A program made the position numbers and the translations under genes. This document shows positions 15,849-25,380 of a stretch of 51,916 nt of DNA, in pieces (positions within the stretch are counted from its first letter, which is position 1; each line of letters starts with the position of its first letter). A model generated the notes under the pieces. It was not told the origin of the DNA and did no database searches. It saw only the letters and a list, made by a program, of their open reading frames with translations. The stretch covers positions 1 through 51,916 of the forward strand of contig JABIPA010000032.1 in NCBI GenBank assembly GCA_018698675.1, written 5' to 3'. Origin of the DNA: a bacterium (GTDB lineage: Bacteria > Margulisbacteria > Marinamargulisbacteria > JABIPA01).

Positions 15849-16704
15849 TTGATTTCTCCAAAGCGGACGGATTGTCCATTAATAAACTAACATTAATTGC
15901 AAATCCGACGGCTGGAGCATCTACTCCAAAGTTTTTTAATAAGGTGTCATATCTTCCGCCTGATGCAACGGGTTCGGAAAAACCTTCGATGTAACATTCA
16001 AATATCAATCCGGTATAATAGTTTAGGTCTCTAACAAGGCCAGAATTATAAGTGACCATGTTTTTAATGCCTAAAGAGTTTAACTCTTTATCTAATGATT
16101 GAATCCTATCGGTGGTTTTGAATAGTTCAGAACCTCCTCTTTTTGGAATAGATCCAAGCGCAATGTAGTCTTTATTTAACAAGTGTTCTTTATTTTCTTC
16201 TGAAGAATTTGCCAATGTGTCTGCATGTCCAACGTCGATTCCAATGTTCTTATATCCGAGGGCTTGGAGTGATTTTAAACAAACGTTTATAATGTCTGCA
16301 TCATGTTTTGCAGAATCTTCTCCTATGATTTCAAGGCCTGATTGAAATATTTCCATATCTTTTTGAGCGCTATTAGAACGCCTGAAAACAGGCCCTTGAT
16401 AATATAGCTTTAGAGGTAGTTTCGCTGATTTCATTTGCGATGAAACTATTCTAGCTATAGGAGTTGTATGGTCGGGTCGCAAACATAGCAATTGATTTGA
16501 TGAATCAAAAAACTTGATAGCGGAAGCTTCTAAGTGAGGACCTAGTCCCGGTTTTAGACTGTCTATATATTCAAGTGTAGGTGTTCTTATATAGTCGAAT
16601 CCAAATGATTTAAAACATGTGGAAATAGTTTTTCTGCAATGGTCATATTTGTTAGCGGTTTCTGGTAAGTAGTCAGAAACTCCAAAAGGTGTTAAAGTTT
16701 TCAT
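15841..16704 (-). CDS. hisZ: ATP phosphoribosyltransferase regulatory subunit HisZ
   Basis: 287 residues resembling the HisRS catalytic core: TPFGVSDYLP at the start, motif 2-like LYYQGPVFRRS, EIFQSGLEIIG, and ASGGRYDTLLKNFG near the end. It lacks the tRNA anticodon-binding domain, so it is the regulatory partner of short HisG rather than histidyl-tRNA synthetase. It is shorter than many HisZ proteins (~320-400) and ends soon after the motif 3-like segment. Stop and hisG start overlap by 8 bases, supporting complex formation. The divergent tRNA-Leu promoter lies directly upstream. Confidence 0.9.
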   Translation of the reverse strand: MKTLTPFGVSDYLPETANKYDHCRKTISTCFKSFGFDYIRTPTLEYIDSLKPGLGPHLEASAIKFFDSSNQLLCLRPDHTTPIARIVSSQMKSAKLPLKLYYQGPVFRRSNSAQKDMEIFQSGLEIIGEDSAKHDADIINVCLKSLQALGYKNIGIDVGHADTLANSSEENKEHLLNKDYIALGSIPKRGGSELFKTTDRIQSLDKELNSLGIKNMVTYNSGLVRDLNYYTGLIFECYIEGFSEPVASGGRYDTLLKNFGVDAPAVGFAINVSLLMDNPSALEKSNV

Positions 16705-16724
16705 GAAAATTAGTTTACCACAGA

Positions 16725-16753
16725 TTGTTGATATTTTTGCAGCCTGGTAAAAT
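16725..16753 (+). promoter_or_regulatory. Predicted sigma-70 promoter of tRNA-Leu(TAG)
   Basis: TTGTTG, 17-base spacer, TAAAAT. Predicted transcription start ~16760, about 20 bases before the tRNA 5' end. It probably also serves the downstream lipoprotein-eno genes, as no terminator follows the tRNA. Confidence 0.6.
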
Positions 16754-16779
16754 TTTTTTTAATTGACGTTATTATTAAT

Positions 16780-16864
16780 GCGCGAGTGGCGAAATTGGTA
16801 GACGCGCTAGACTTAGGATCTAGTGCCTAACGGCGTGGGGGTTCAATTCCCTCCTCGCGTACCA
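16780..16864 (+). tRNA. tRNA-Leu (anticodon TAG), CCA encoded
   Basis: Type II tRNA with a long variable arm. The acceptor GCGCGAG/CTCGCGT (one G-U pair) closes it; the anticodon stem CTAGA/TCTAG holds loop CTTAGGA; the T arm contains GTTCAATTC. The CCA end is encoded at 16862-16864. Confidence 0.97.
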
Positions 16865-16904
16865 TAATGACTAGTTAATTTTTTTTGGATAAACACTATA
16901 GATT

Positions 16905-17717
16905 ATGAAAAATTATAAATGGACCCGATTATTAGTTCCTTTTCTTCTGCTACTTTTTTATCTCGCAACAACTTCGTGTAAATATCAGCTTCTCGTACGA
17001 GAAGAAGTTAAATCTCCAGCGACACGTATTGCATATATCGTTACTCACCCTAAAGAAACGTATCAAAAAGCGCAGTCTGCTTTTAATGAAATGAAAGTTC
17101 ATTGGATTTCTAAAAGAAAAGTTAAATTGGTAATTCCGATGGTTGCTGGGAAAATTCCGGATGGGTCAAAAGTTGAGAATAAATTTTTGGGCATTAATGG
17201 GCCTTTTGTTTTTGTAGCTTCCGAAAATATTAAGGTTTATCACAAGCCTAGTAAAAAGGCTGTTAATCTTTTAGATCTACCGATGTCATCCCGAGTGCGT
17301 CCCATTTATATTGAAAAACATGAAAAGGTCTTGTTTGGAGAACCTTGGAAATGGGCGTTTGTTCAGTCTGAAACTGGGCAAAAGAATGTCGGATGGGTTA
17401 ATTTGTATGGACTATCATTTACCAATGACTATTTGCCTGTTGAAGAGTGGTATTACGAAAACTTATCTTTTTGTAGAGACGACTATTGCGCTAATTACAA
17501 ATTCAATGAAAACGCATGGTTTCTGAATAAATGGGCTGCCGAAGGAAGTGGGATTAAACTTGCTGGTAAATCTAGAGGTCGTTTATATAGGCACTTGAAT
17601 TTACTATGGGCGAAGAAGAGACAGTCCGATGAATGGATTGATGTCTTTGTAATAAACTCAAATGATGATATATTTCCTGAAATTAAATTTAAGGATATTA
17701 CGATAACTTACGAATAG
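16905..17717 (+). CDS. Predicted lipoprotein with SH3-like domain
   Basis: 270 residues. The N-terminal signal (KNYKWTRLLVPFLLLLFYLA) ends in a lipobox-like TTSC with Cys25, so it is probably a lipoprotein. The central part (~residues 95-165) has the pattern of a bacterial SH3 domain: FVASENIKVYHKPSKKA, then LPMSSRVRPIYIE and WAFVQSETGQKNVGWVNLYGL. Such domains often bind peptidoglycan or cell-wall peptides. The C-terminal third is unrecognised. It lies 40 bases after tRNA-Leu and 25 bases before eno. Function unknown. Confidence 0.72.
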   Translation: MKNYKWTRLLVPFLLLLFYLATTSCKYQLLVREEVKSPATRIAYIVTHPKETYQKAQSAFNEMKVHWISKRKVKLVIPMVAGKIPDGSKVENKFLGINGPFVFVASENIKVYHKPSKKAVNLLDLPMSSRVRPIYIEKHEKVLFGEPWKWAFVQSETGQKNVGWVNLYGLSFTNDYLPVEEWYYENLSFCRDDYCANYKFNENAWFLNKWAAEGSGIKLAGKSRGRLYRHLNLLWAKKRQSDEWIDVFVINSNDDIFPEIKFKDITITYE

Positions 17718-17742
17718 CGTAGGTATTGAAAGGGAACATTAA

Positions 17743-19337
<1,595 letters not shown>

Positions 19338-19341
19338 ATTT

Positions 19342-19794
19342 ATGCAAGACGAAGTATCAGAAAACGAATCGGTTGAGGAAACAACACCTGCGGAACCCAC
19401 GGTTATAGAAGATTTAAAGGTAGGGGATATCGTTGAAGGTGAAGTTACAAATATTACAAAATTTGGTGCGTTTATTAAGTTAAATGACAAATTTGAAGGT
19501 CTTTGTCACATATCTGAAATCGCAAATGAATTTGTCAGTGATATTGGTGAATTTATAAACGTTGGAGACGTTATTCCTGTTAAGGTTTTAAATACTACTA
19601 AAAAAGATAAGCTTGAATTATCTGTTAAAAAGGCAAAAGCTAAAGAAGCTCCTGCTATGTTTTTGAAAAAGAAAACAAAAGACACAGGATTTGAAGATAA
19701 ATTGACTGGGTTTTTGAAAAAATCTGAAGAGAAACAAATTGATATTCGACGAAATTTGAAAAGCAAGCAAGGAATAACAAAAAAAAGACGATAA
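19342..19794 (+). CDS. S1 RNA-binding domain protein (YabR-like)
   Basis: 150 residues with one S1 domain at ~residues 25-98 (VGDIVEGEVTNITKFGAFIK, EGLCHISEIA, VGDVIPVKVLNTTKKDKLEL). The N-terminus is acidic and the C-terminal ~50 residues are strongly basic. It likely binds RNA or ribosomes. The position right after ftsB/divIC matches yabR of Firmicutes. Specific role unknown. Confidence 0.85.
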   Translation: MQDEVSENESVEETTPAEPTVIEDLKVGDIVEGEVTNITKFGAFIKLNDKFEGLCHISEIANEFVSDIGEFINVGDVIPVKVLNTTKKDKLELSVKKAKAKEAPAMFLKKKTKDTGFEDKLTGFLKKSEEKQIDIRRNLKSKQGITKKRR

Positions 19795-19798
19795 TATC

Positions 19799-20758
19799 TT
19801 GATTAAGATGTGGGTGAAAACCTGTGTTTTTATTAGTTTTCTTTTTGTTTCATCTTTGTTTTCTTCTGAAGTTTTTCAACTTGCTAATCCAAAATGTGAT
19901 TATTCTACCTTCTATCAAGACAAAATTTTTTATCAATCGGATCAAAATATTCTTTCAAAAATTGATATGTTTGGACGTGAAGAATGGTCAGTAAAAGCTG
20001 ATGCGCCTTCACGATTTCATATTTTATTTAATCGGATTTATTTAAAGACGGTAGAGGGTCGAATTGCATGTTATTCCGCTAAGTATGGCACGCGGATTTG
20101 GGAATCCCACGGTAATGAGTTTAATAGTTTTTCTATCGGGAATTTGAATGTTTATACTATTGATAAACAAGGAGCCGTGCATTCTTTGGATATGGAAACG
20201 GGGGGCCTTATGTGGAAATCTAAGGAGATTTCTTTTCGGTCTGTATTATTTGTAAATGAGTACAATGGATTATTGGCAGAATCGGTTGATGGACGAATTT
20301 ATAAGTTGGATTTAAGTTCTGGAATCCCAGACTTGATGTCGTCATCGGCATTACTAAACACTCAACGAGTCGTTATTGTAATGTTGGGAACTAAATTATT
20401 AATAGTTAATAAGCACTTTGATTATGATTTTGTGAGCTTTTTAGATGAAGCTAGTGTTGAATTTTTAAGAGAAGAATTCTTGTTGAATGAACGTACTGTT
20501 TTAAATCTAATGGATTGGGTTTATAAAAACTCCGAATCTGATTCAAAGTGGATCTTTTTAGATGAATTATTGATAAAACAGAATGATGAATCTTCTTTTT
20601 TTGTATATAATAAGGATGATCATGTATTAATTGGCGAGTTTGATTTGGTTAATAAAAAAGGTGGTATTCAGTTTTTTTTCAAAGTTGATACCAAATATGG
20701 GCTTCTTACCGATGAAATTTTGTATTACTTAAAGAAGAAAGAAAATGTTTCAAAATAA
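19799..20758 (+). CDS. Exported PQQ-like beta-propeller protein
   Basis: 319 residues with an N-terminal signal peptide (VKTCVFISFLFVSSLFSSE). The mature part has repeated PQQ/WD-type blades: ILSKIDMFGREEWSV, RIACYSAKYGTRIWES, AVHSLDMETGGLMWKSK and RIYKLDLSSGIPDL, each with the D-x-x-x-G-x-x-x-W pattern. The repeats stop at about residue 185, leaving a C-terminal half without recognised blades, so it is not a full propeller. The TTG at 19799 and ATG at 19808 are both possible starts; neither has a clear ribosome-binding site. It overlaps the pseudokinase gene by 14 bases, suggesting that it is the extracytoplasmic partner of that membrane protein (inference). Confidence 0.75.
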   Translation: MIKMWVKTCVFISFLFVSSLFSSEVFQLANPKCDYSTFYQDKIFYQSDQNILSKIDMFGREEWSVKADAPSRFHILFNRIYLKTVEGRIACYSAKYGTRIWESHGNEFNSFSIGNLNVYTIDKQGAVHSLDMETGGLMWKSKEISFRSVLFVNEYNGLLAESVDGRIYKLDLSSGIPDLMSSSALLNTQRVVIVMLGTKLLIVNKHFDYDFVSFLDEASVEFLREEFLLNERTVLNLMDWVYKNSESDSKWIFLDELLIKQNDESSFFVYNKDDHVLIGEFDLVNKKGGIQFFFKVDTKYGLLTDEILYYLKKKENVSK

Positions 20759-22589
20759 TAAATCTATAAAATCAAAATATAAGTTAGAGTCTGTTATTTC
20801 CGAGGACTTGGTTTCTCATTGTTATCAAGGCGTATCTAAAGACGGGGATATATTAGCCTGGAAAGTTAAGAGAGATTTTTTAAATACAGACTCTGTAAAG
20901 AACTGCATTGCATCTGCTGAAAAGTTAATGGAAATTCGGCACCCAAATATTTTACCCGTATTGGACTATTTTTATGATGGGAAAGATTTCTTTCTAGTTC
21001 AAGAATTAACGGACGACTTTGTTACCTTCGATATTTTTTTGAAAGACAAGAAAAATTGGAACTCTAAATTATTATGGAAAATCGTCGTTCAAATATTAGC
21101 TGGATTGATTGAAATTGAATCTAAAGGCTTGGTATACGGGTCCTTAAATTTAAATAATATATACGTTAATTCGAAATCTCAGGTTCGGCTTACAAATATT
21201 CAGTTGCCAGTTGATTTACTTAAGCCAATTATTACTCAAGTTGATGTTTATGAAGAGTGTATTTTTTATGCTCCAGAGTTCATTCAAAGAGGGGACTATT
21301 TTGTGTCTTCTGATATCTATTCCTTTGGTATGCTTTTATATTATTTGTTCGCAAAGAGATGGCCATATAAAAACTCTTCTAGCCTTTCGATTCTGAAAGA
21401 ATCGTTAACGAAGGATCCTCGTCCATTGGATCTCGAAAAAGGACGTGTTCCAAAAAAATTGGAACTAATGATTATGACCTGTATTGCAAAGGACCCGAAG
21501 AAACGGTTTAATTCATTTGAGGAATTGATTCGAAATTATAAAAAAAATATAGTTGAAACAATTAGTGATGACTCTGAATTAAGTGCTAAGCAGGATGTTG
21601 AGGGTGAAGGAACAGGTATGATAGAAAAAGAAATTGAAAATTCTCTGACAATTAGAAGATTAAAAGGTCAAAATGGTATTTTAAAAATGCTGTTGGTTTT
21701 GTTGTTTTCGATACTTTTCTTCGGGTCATTATATGTTGCTTATCAATTGTATGCGGTTGCTATTCCTGTTAAAAATGTTCCTAGTATTCGAGGACTGGCA
21801 GTTGATGATGCATTGAGTGTTTTGGAGACACATCAGTTGTCTGGCGAGGTAATTTCTCAGCGTACAAGTGCTTGGTATCCAAAAGGGTTTGTTTTGGATC
21901 AGTCCCCTCAATACGGGCGAAAGGTAAAGGCAAGTCGTGTCATTAAACTTTATGTATCCGATGGAGTTAAGCAAGTATTGGTTCCGGATATTATTGGTAA
22001 AAACCTAAATGAAGTTGAATCTGTAATTTCTTTACAAGATACGGAAATTAAAATAGTTGGACAACAATTTTCTCAATCGTTTCCGGAAGGGGCTGTAATC
22101 GAACAGTATCCAACCCCTAATAATTTCATTAATCATAATGAGTCCGTTTCTATTGTCGTTTCTCAAGGGTATCCGGTTGGTATGAAGGTAGATACTGTGG
22201 CACCTAGTTTGTTTTTTAATTATGAAGGGTTTGGACAATGTTCTATTTCTTTTTCTTTGTTGAGTGATTGGAAGCCTCAAGATGTTTCTATTTATTTTAT
22301 AGATAAGGATAAAAAGAAAGATAAACTATATTCAGACGTTCATTTTCCAAATGATAAACTCACCTTAGAATTTCGGTTAAAAATTGGTGGACGAATTCAA
22401 GTCTTTTTTAACGATGACTTAGCACTTGATAGGATTGTGAAGATTACACCAAAGCCGGTTATTCAATTGGAAAATGAGGAGACTACAACCTTAGGTGGCA
22501 AGCTATCTAGTTCAGAAAGAGATGACTCTTCAGTTGATGATTCTGAATTATCTGATGATACTTTAAATAAATCTGATTCTTCTTTTTGA
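20745..22589 (+). CDS. PASTA-domain membrane protein with a Ser/Thr pseudokinase domain
   Basis: 614 residues in the layout of PknB/Stk1: cytoplasmic kinase-like domain (~12-270), one membrane helix (~311-333), two PASTA repeats (~343-407 and ~411-475) and an outer C-terminal domain. The ATP-binding Lys (LAWKVKR, Lys40), HPNIL, the APE of the activation segment (residues 176-178) and SSDIYSFG remain. But the glycine-rich loop is degenerate, the HRD motif reads YGS (residues 131-133, catalytic Asp replaced by Ser133), the next Lys is Asn, and DFG reads NIQ (151-153). It should therefore lack phosphotransfer activity and act as a wall-fragment or lipid II sensor or scaffold. No active kinase or phosphatase is nearby. 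The fold is clear; inactivity is inferred from residues. Confidence 0.88.
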   Translation: MFQNNKSIKSKYKLESVISEDLVSHCYQGVSKDGDILAWKVKRDFLNTDSVKNCIASAEKLMEIRHPNILPVLDYFYDGKDFFLVQELTDDFVTFDIFLKDKKNWNSKLLWKIVVQILAGLIEIESKGLVYGSLNLNNIYVNSKSQVRLTNIQLPVDLLKPIITQVDVYEECIFYAPEFIQRGDYFVSSDIYSFGMLLYYLFAKRWPYKNSSSLSILKESLTKDPRPLDLEKGRVPKKLELMIMTCIAKDPKKRFNSFEELIRNYKKNIVETISDDSELSAKQDVEGEGTGMIEKEIENSLTIRRLKGQNGILKMLLVLLFSILFFGSLYVAYQLYAVAIPVKNVPSIRGLAVDDALSVLETHQLSGEVISQRTSAWYPKGFVLDQSPQYGRKVKASRVIKLYVSDGVKQVLVPDIIGKNLNEVESVISLQDTEIKIVGQQFSQSFPEGAVIEQYPTPNNFINHNESVSIVVSQGYPVGMKVDTVAPSLFFNYEGFGQCSISFSLLSDWKPQDVSIYFIDKDKKKDKLYSDVHFPNDKLTLEFRLKIGGRIQVFFNDDLALDRIVKITPKPVIQLENEETTTLGGKLSSSERDDSSVDDSELSDDTLNKSDSSF

Positions 22590-22601
22590 ATTTCAGCTAT
22601 T

Positions 22602-23729
22602 ATGAATAAAAAAAAATCGAAAACTTTAAATTATTCCAAGAAAAATATTTCCACGGTTTTGAGGGAATCCAAAAAATATAAAGGCTTAACTGGTGCCAAT
22701 CCTGTTACAGCGTGTTTAATTGAAAAAAATGGACAGGTTATTGCATCTGGCGTTCATAGAGGAGAAGGGTGTCCTCACGCAGAAGTAGAGGCTTTAATGA
22801 AGGCAGGGTCTGATGCTGCTGGATCTACATTGTATGTTAATTTGGAGCCGTGCACCCATTTTGGGAAAACGCCTCCTTGTACAGAAGCAATTATTCGGGC
22901 GCGTGTTAAAAAAGTGGTTTATGCTGTAAACGACCCTAACCCCTGCGTTGTGGCGTCTCCTGCTAGACCAATACTGGAGAAGGCAGGTATTGAGGTAGTT
23001 GGCCCTGTAGCCACTCTGGAAGGGTCTATTGTTAATGATGTCTTTTTTAAGAATATGTCTTCTAACAAACCGTTTGTTATTTTAAAAGCAGGTATGAGTT
23101 TGGACGCTCGAATTGCTTTAGGTAATAAAGTTAGTCAGTTTATTACAGGCGAAAAGGCAAGGCGAGAAGATCACAAGATTAGAAGAGAAGTAGATGCAAT
23201 TCTTGTTGGAAAAGGGACAGTTACTGACGACGACCCTATGCTTAATGTTAGATTTGGTCTTCTTAAAAAAGGATATGAAAACCCTGATTTAATTATTTTG
23301 GATACGCAGGCGACATTGCCCGAATCCATTCGTCTAATTAAAGATACGTCACGAAATATTTATTTTGTTGGAGATGTGTGTCCAAGCTTTGTTTCGAATT
23401 ACTCTCATTTACACTTTATTCAAATTTCTCGGCACATGAATGATTTTTGGGATGTATTATTGACTAAGCTTTATGATATAGGGATTAAGTCGGTATTGAT
23501 TGAGGGGGGGGCAGGTATTTATACATCTGCTTTAGACGCTAAGGTTGTTGATAAATGTATATTTTACATAGCTCCAAAAATATTTGGAGGAAAACATGAT
23601 GTTCATATTTTTTCAGCTTCCGATAAAATGAGTTTGGATGATATTTACCAGTTAAACCATATGGCTGTTAGATCGTGTAAGCCTGATATTGAAGTGTCGG
23701 GATATTTTTCTAATTTTGATACAGATTAA
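22602..23729 (+). CDS. ribD: Bifunctional riboflavin biosynthesis deaminase/reductase
   Basis: 375 residues. The N-terminal deaminase has HAEVEAL and LEPCTHFGKTPPC, the zinc ligands and catalytic Glu; the C-terminal reductase has KAGMSLDARIALGN, KIRREVDAILVGKGTV-type NADPH-binding segments and a LIEGGAGIY block. It performs the second and third steps of riboflavin synthesis. The first ~25 residues (Lys/Ser-rich) are not family-typical. No other rib gene is near. It follows the pseudokinase gene by 12 bases. Confidence 0.95.
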   Translation: MNKKKSKTLNYSKKNISTVLRESKKYKGLTGANPVTACLIEKNGQVIASGVHRGEGCPHAEVEALMKAGSDAAGSTLYVNLEPCTHFGKTPPCTEAIIRARVKKVVYAVNDPNPCVVASPARPILEKAGIEVVGPVATLEGSIVNDVFFKNMSSNKPFVILKAGMSLDARIALGNKVSQFITGEKARREDHKIRREVDAILVGKGTVTDDDPMLNVRFGLLKKGYENPDLIILDTQATLPESIRLIKDTSRNIYFVGDVCPSFVSNYSHLHFIQISRHMNDFWDVLLTKLYDIGIKSVLIEGGAGIYTSALDAKVVDKCIFYIAPKIFGGKHDVHIFSASDKMSLDDIYQLNHMAVRSCKPDIEVSGYFSNFDTD

Positions 23730-23775
23730 ACTACGAAAAAAATAACTTAGGGTAGAATTTTTTTTATCTGATTTA

Positions 23776-23895
23776 TTAAATTATGTTCAAAGACGTTATT
23801 CCTGCAAGGACTAAGGCCGTAATAAAACCTATTAAGAGGATGACCTCTGAATATCCAAGACTATTCCAAAATTTTATTAGCCATTTAGTAATCAT
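23776..23895 (-). CDS. Possible small hydrophobic peptide (39 residues)
   Basis: This reading frame, taken from an internal ATG, gives MITKWLIKFWNSLGYSEV followed by a single hydrophobic helix. It faintly resembles Flp-type pilin ends (Glu followed by a hydrophobic stretch). There is no ribosome-binding site, and it sits directly downstream of tRNA-Leu on the same strand, so it may be chance. Confidence 0.2.
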   Translation of the reverse strand: MITKWLIKFWNSLGYSEVILLIGFITALVLAGITSLNII

Positions 23896-23926
23896 AAAGG
23901 AATTGTATCCTTTTAATTTGTATTTG

Positions 23927-24017
23927 TGGTACCGAGAGCCGGAATTGAACCGGCACGACCGTATAAGGGTCAACGGATTTTAAGTCCGTCGTGTCTACCA
24001 AATTTCACCACCTCGGC
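23927..24017 (-). tRNA. tRNA-Leu (anticodon TAA), CCA encoded
   Basis: Type II cloverleaf on the complement: acceptor GCCGAGG from 24017, D arm, anticodon stem ACGGA/TCCGT with loop CTTAAAA, long variable arm, T arm GGTTCAATTCC. CCA is encoded at 23927-23929. Confidence 0.96.
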
Positions 24018-24048
24018 AGTTGATAAGCAGAGCCTAAGAACAGAGCGT

Positions 24049-24077
24049 ACTATACAAAACTATGAAAAATAAATCAA
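24049..24077 (-). promoter_or_regulatory. Predicted sigma-70 promoter of tRNA-Leu(TAA)
   Basis: On the complement: TTGATT, 17-base spacer, TATAGT. The predicted start (~24042) is 25 bases before the tRNA. Confidence 0.65.
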
Positions 24078-24137
24078 GTTTCTACCTTTGTTTTAATAGA
24101 ATTATTTTTTTTTAATCTTAAATTGAATGGGTTCTGT

Positions 24138-25325
24138 ATGTTTTATTTTTTTGTGTATAGGGAATATTCTTGTTTGCATACGGATGCTTTTCCGATTAAT
24201 TGGTTAATAATGGAGGTTATTTTTATTTCACATCCTCGTGAATCGTTGTGGGTTTTATCTAAATTAATATTTAAAGAATTTAATAATAATGTGGATGTTT
24301 TTGATACGGATTTACCGTTAAATGCATCTGTGTTTGTATCAAATTCTTTGTCTTGGCCACACCATATGTCTTGCCGCGGCGTTTTGGCAATTTCTGAGTT
24401 GCACAACTTAGTGTCTCAATACATTGAGTATATGGCGTGTATAGGTGAACCAAATAATTCTTTGGGTAACGACTGGGATATTAAAGATAATATGTGTGTA
24501 GACGACAAATGGATACAAAACCTGGATGTTCGGTTACCTCAACTTTCATCCATTATTTCGAATGGTATTTTTAAAAGGTTGGAAGATCCTTCATTTTTGA
24601 ATTCTTTAGATGACGTAGATATTTTTCAAGCATATATTAATAGTGATTTTAATAGAGACCTTATATTTTTGTATTATTTTTATAATATATGGTTTGCTCA
24701 TACTTATTTATTTAGTTCCTGTAAAAGTTTGGCTTCAGAGTATTTTCAATTTTTAGAGAAACTTAAACCTTATTCAGACTATATGTATGAACGTATTATT
24801 TCATTAAAACAACCTATGAAACTTGAAGACTCTGAAAAGACAATCAATATGGCAATTATTTTAGATAGAGAGATTCGTAAATTTTTTGGGAAAGCTAATT
24901 CGTTGAATTGTATGGTGGGGATAGGTGAACTGGAAAATGGAAGGCTAATGATTAGCGTATCTGGGTCGCTAATGGAAAGTTATAATATACTAGAAAAGCT
25001 CCATAAATTTTTATATACGCTCAATGGGCATTATTCCGATATCGATTTTGATACTATTTATTTAGGTCCTCCTGCAGCAAATACGATGGGTTTTCATCGA
25101 TTCGTTCGATTTAAAGATTCAGGAATATCCGTTCATAACGGGTTTGAATGTGTGGAGCCTAAGTTAATTTCTGGGGCACGATTGTTAAAATTAAAATTGG
25201 TGGGTATGAGTGTTTTTTGGATGGGGAATAGCCCAAAGAGGTATGCTAAAGAATCTAAAGATGGCCCTTTTTTTTCTTACCCTTGTCCGTCATGTGTGAT
25301 GAATTTATCAGATATTTCTTTCTAG
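24138..25325 (+). CDS. Unknown protein with a possible C-terminal cytidine-deaminase-like fold
   Basis: About 395 residues, no signal peptide or membrane segment, no family recognised over the first ~330. The last 60 residues carry the metal-site pattern of the deaminase superfamily: CVEPKLI (Cys codon at 25149, Glu at 25155) followed 40-odd residues later by YPCPSCVMN (Cys codons at 25284 and 25293), i.e. [C/H]xE...PCxxC. Several bacterial nucleic-acid or toxin deaminases use Cys in the first position. An internal Trp/Tyr/Phe-rich region gives no function. The start is uncertain: ATG at 24138 or 24210 or TTG at 24123, none with a clear ribosome-binding site. There is no secretion module or immunity gene beside it, so a toxin role is not supported. 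Confidence 0.6.
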   Translation: MFYFFVYREYSCLHTDAFPINWLIMEVIFISHPRESLWVLSKLIFKEFNNNVDVFDTDLPLNASVFVSNSLSWPHHMSCRGVLAISELHNLVSQYIEYMACIGEPNNSLGNDWDIKDNMCVDDKWIQNLDVRLPQLSSIISNGIFKRLEDPSFLNSLDDVDIFQAYINSDFNRDLIFLYYFYNIWFAHTYLFSSCKSLASEYFQFLEKLKPYSDYMYERIISLKQPMKLEDSEKTINMAIILDREIRKFFGKANSLNCMVGIGELENGRLMISVSGSLMESYNILEKLHKFLYTLNGHYSDIDFDTIYLGPPAANTMGFHRFVRFKDSGISVHNGFECVEPKLISGARLLKLKLVGMSVFWMGNSPKRYAKESKDGPFFSYPCPSCVMNLSDISF

Positions 25326-25380
25326 ATGGTTCTTAAGTGGAGTAAGTGAAAATAACGTTAGATTGTGGTAGATTAATTGT

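Noticed and set aside
23730-23775. Weak CTAC/GTAG hairpin with T run after ribD
   Set aside because: Only 4 bp and a long loop, too weak to call.
24143-24406. Antisense 87-codon frame in the deaminase-like gene
   Set aside because: No ribosome-binding site; reads opposite to the better-supported gene.
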